Assembly: GCA_947632565.1 (NCBI GenBank)
Contig: CANRPT010000007.1
Span: 1 to 42,133, forward strand
Length of the DNA: 42,133 nt
Direction: 5' to 3'
Source of the DNA: an uncultured Bacilli bacterium
GTDB taxonomy: Bacteria; Bacillota_I; Bacilli_A; RF39; UBA660
Part shown: in pieces, positions 42,031-42,133 of the stretch
Layout of the letters: every line of letters starts with the position of its first letter
Numbering within the stretch: the stretch's first letter is position 1
Notes under the pieces: generated by a model
What the model saw: the letters and a program-made list of their open reading frames with translations, nothing else
Database searches by the model: none
Told to the model about the DNA's origin: nothing
Made by a program: the position numbers and the translations under genes

Positions 42031-42056
42031 CTTCTGTCAATTGAAAGATGCATAGG

Positions 42057-42111
42057 AATGTCAAATTTTTTTGAAAATGTCAGTAAAATCATTATGAGAA
42101 AATGTCAGTAA
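42057..42111. repeat. AATGTCA repeats at the window edge
   Basis: AATGTCA occurs at 42057, 42076 and 42101. The last two are part of an exact 14-bp direct repeat, GAAAATGTCAGTAA (42073-42086 and 42098-42111), 25 bp apart. Terminal multi-repeats beginning TGTCA occur in IS21-type elements, so this may be the edge of an insertion sequence cut by the window. Confidence 0.5.
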
Positions 42112-42133
42112 TGTATTTGCTAGATAACATCAA

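Overview
The window is AT-rich chromosomal DNA from a Bacillota (Firmicutes) bacterium of the Bacilli / Erysipelotrichia / Mollicutes-allied type. The evidence is Gram-positive gene order (rplU-prp-rpmA-obg, tmcAL-DUF177-rpmF, nusB-xseA-xseB-spoIVB), Prp with an N-terminally extended L27, and sporulation genes (spoIIGA-sigE, spoIVB, spoIIM). Several genes end in TGA and tryptophan is read from TGG, so the standard bacterial code applies. I cannot name a genus.

Layout. 1-1723: an IS30-family element whose transposase is on the minus strand, followed by a 410-nt hairpin-rich tail. 1848-4053: an ABC exporter pair. 4103-5151: rplU with its leader RNA, prp and rpmA. 5187-10133: an ASCH-Nudix fusion, a small ORF, an acyltransferase, then a hybrid histidine kinase and an HPt-receiver protein. 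10197-13968: obg with a folded leader, yebC, queH, a metallo-beta-lactamase-fold hydrolase and a small membrane protein. 13976-16745: an alpha/beta hydrolase, a likely 6S RNA, tcdA, and a divergent SOS module (lexA and a 47-aa membrane protein). 16746-24914: polA, mutM, tmcAL, DUF177, rpmF and several unrecognised genes. 24969-31448: spoIIGA-sigE, a WG-like protein, mutS and an LRR lipoprotein. 31641-38312: nusB, xseA, xseB, spoIVB, envelope proteins, spoIIM and mnmA. 38382-42004: an HTH protein, a dif-like site, a DUF1540 protein, then deoB and xerD on the minus strand.

Three observations stand out. First, a 28-bp sequence at 39313-39340 matches the Firmicute dif chromosome-dimer resolution site, and gene orientation switches around it, so the replication terminus probably lies here, 1.7 kb from a XerD-type recombinase. 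Second, lexA is divergent from a 47-codon single-pass membrane protein, and both promoters (TTGACA-N17-TAAGAT) carry CAAAC-N4-GTTTG palindromes; this looks like a minimal SOS division-checkpoint module in the place of Bacillus yneA. Third, the rpmA-obg interval, where Bacillus carries the phosphorelay gene spo0B, here holds a hybrid histidine kinase and an HPt-receiver protein, suggesting a rebuilt sporulation phosphorelay.

Genes are packed tightly. Many intrinsic terminators include the stop codon in their stem or loop, and several converging pairs share one terminator. Functional statements are inferred from motifs and gene order read by eye; no database search was run.
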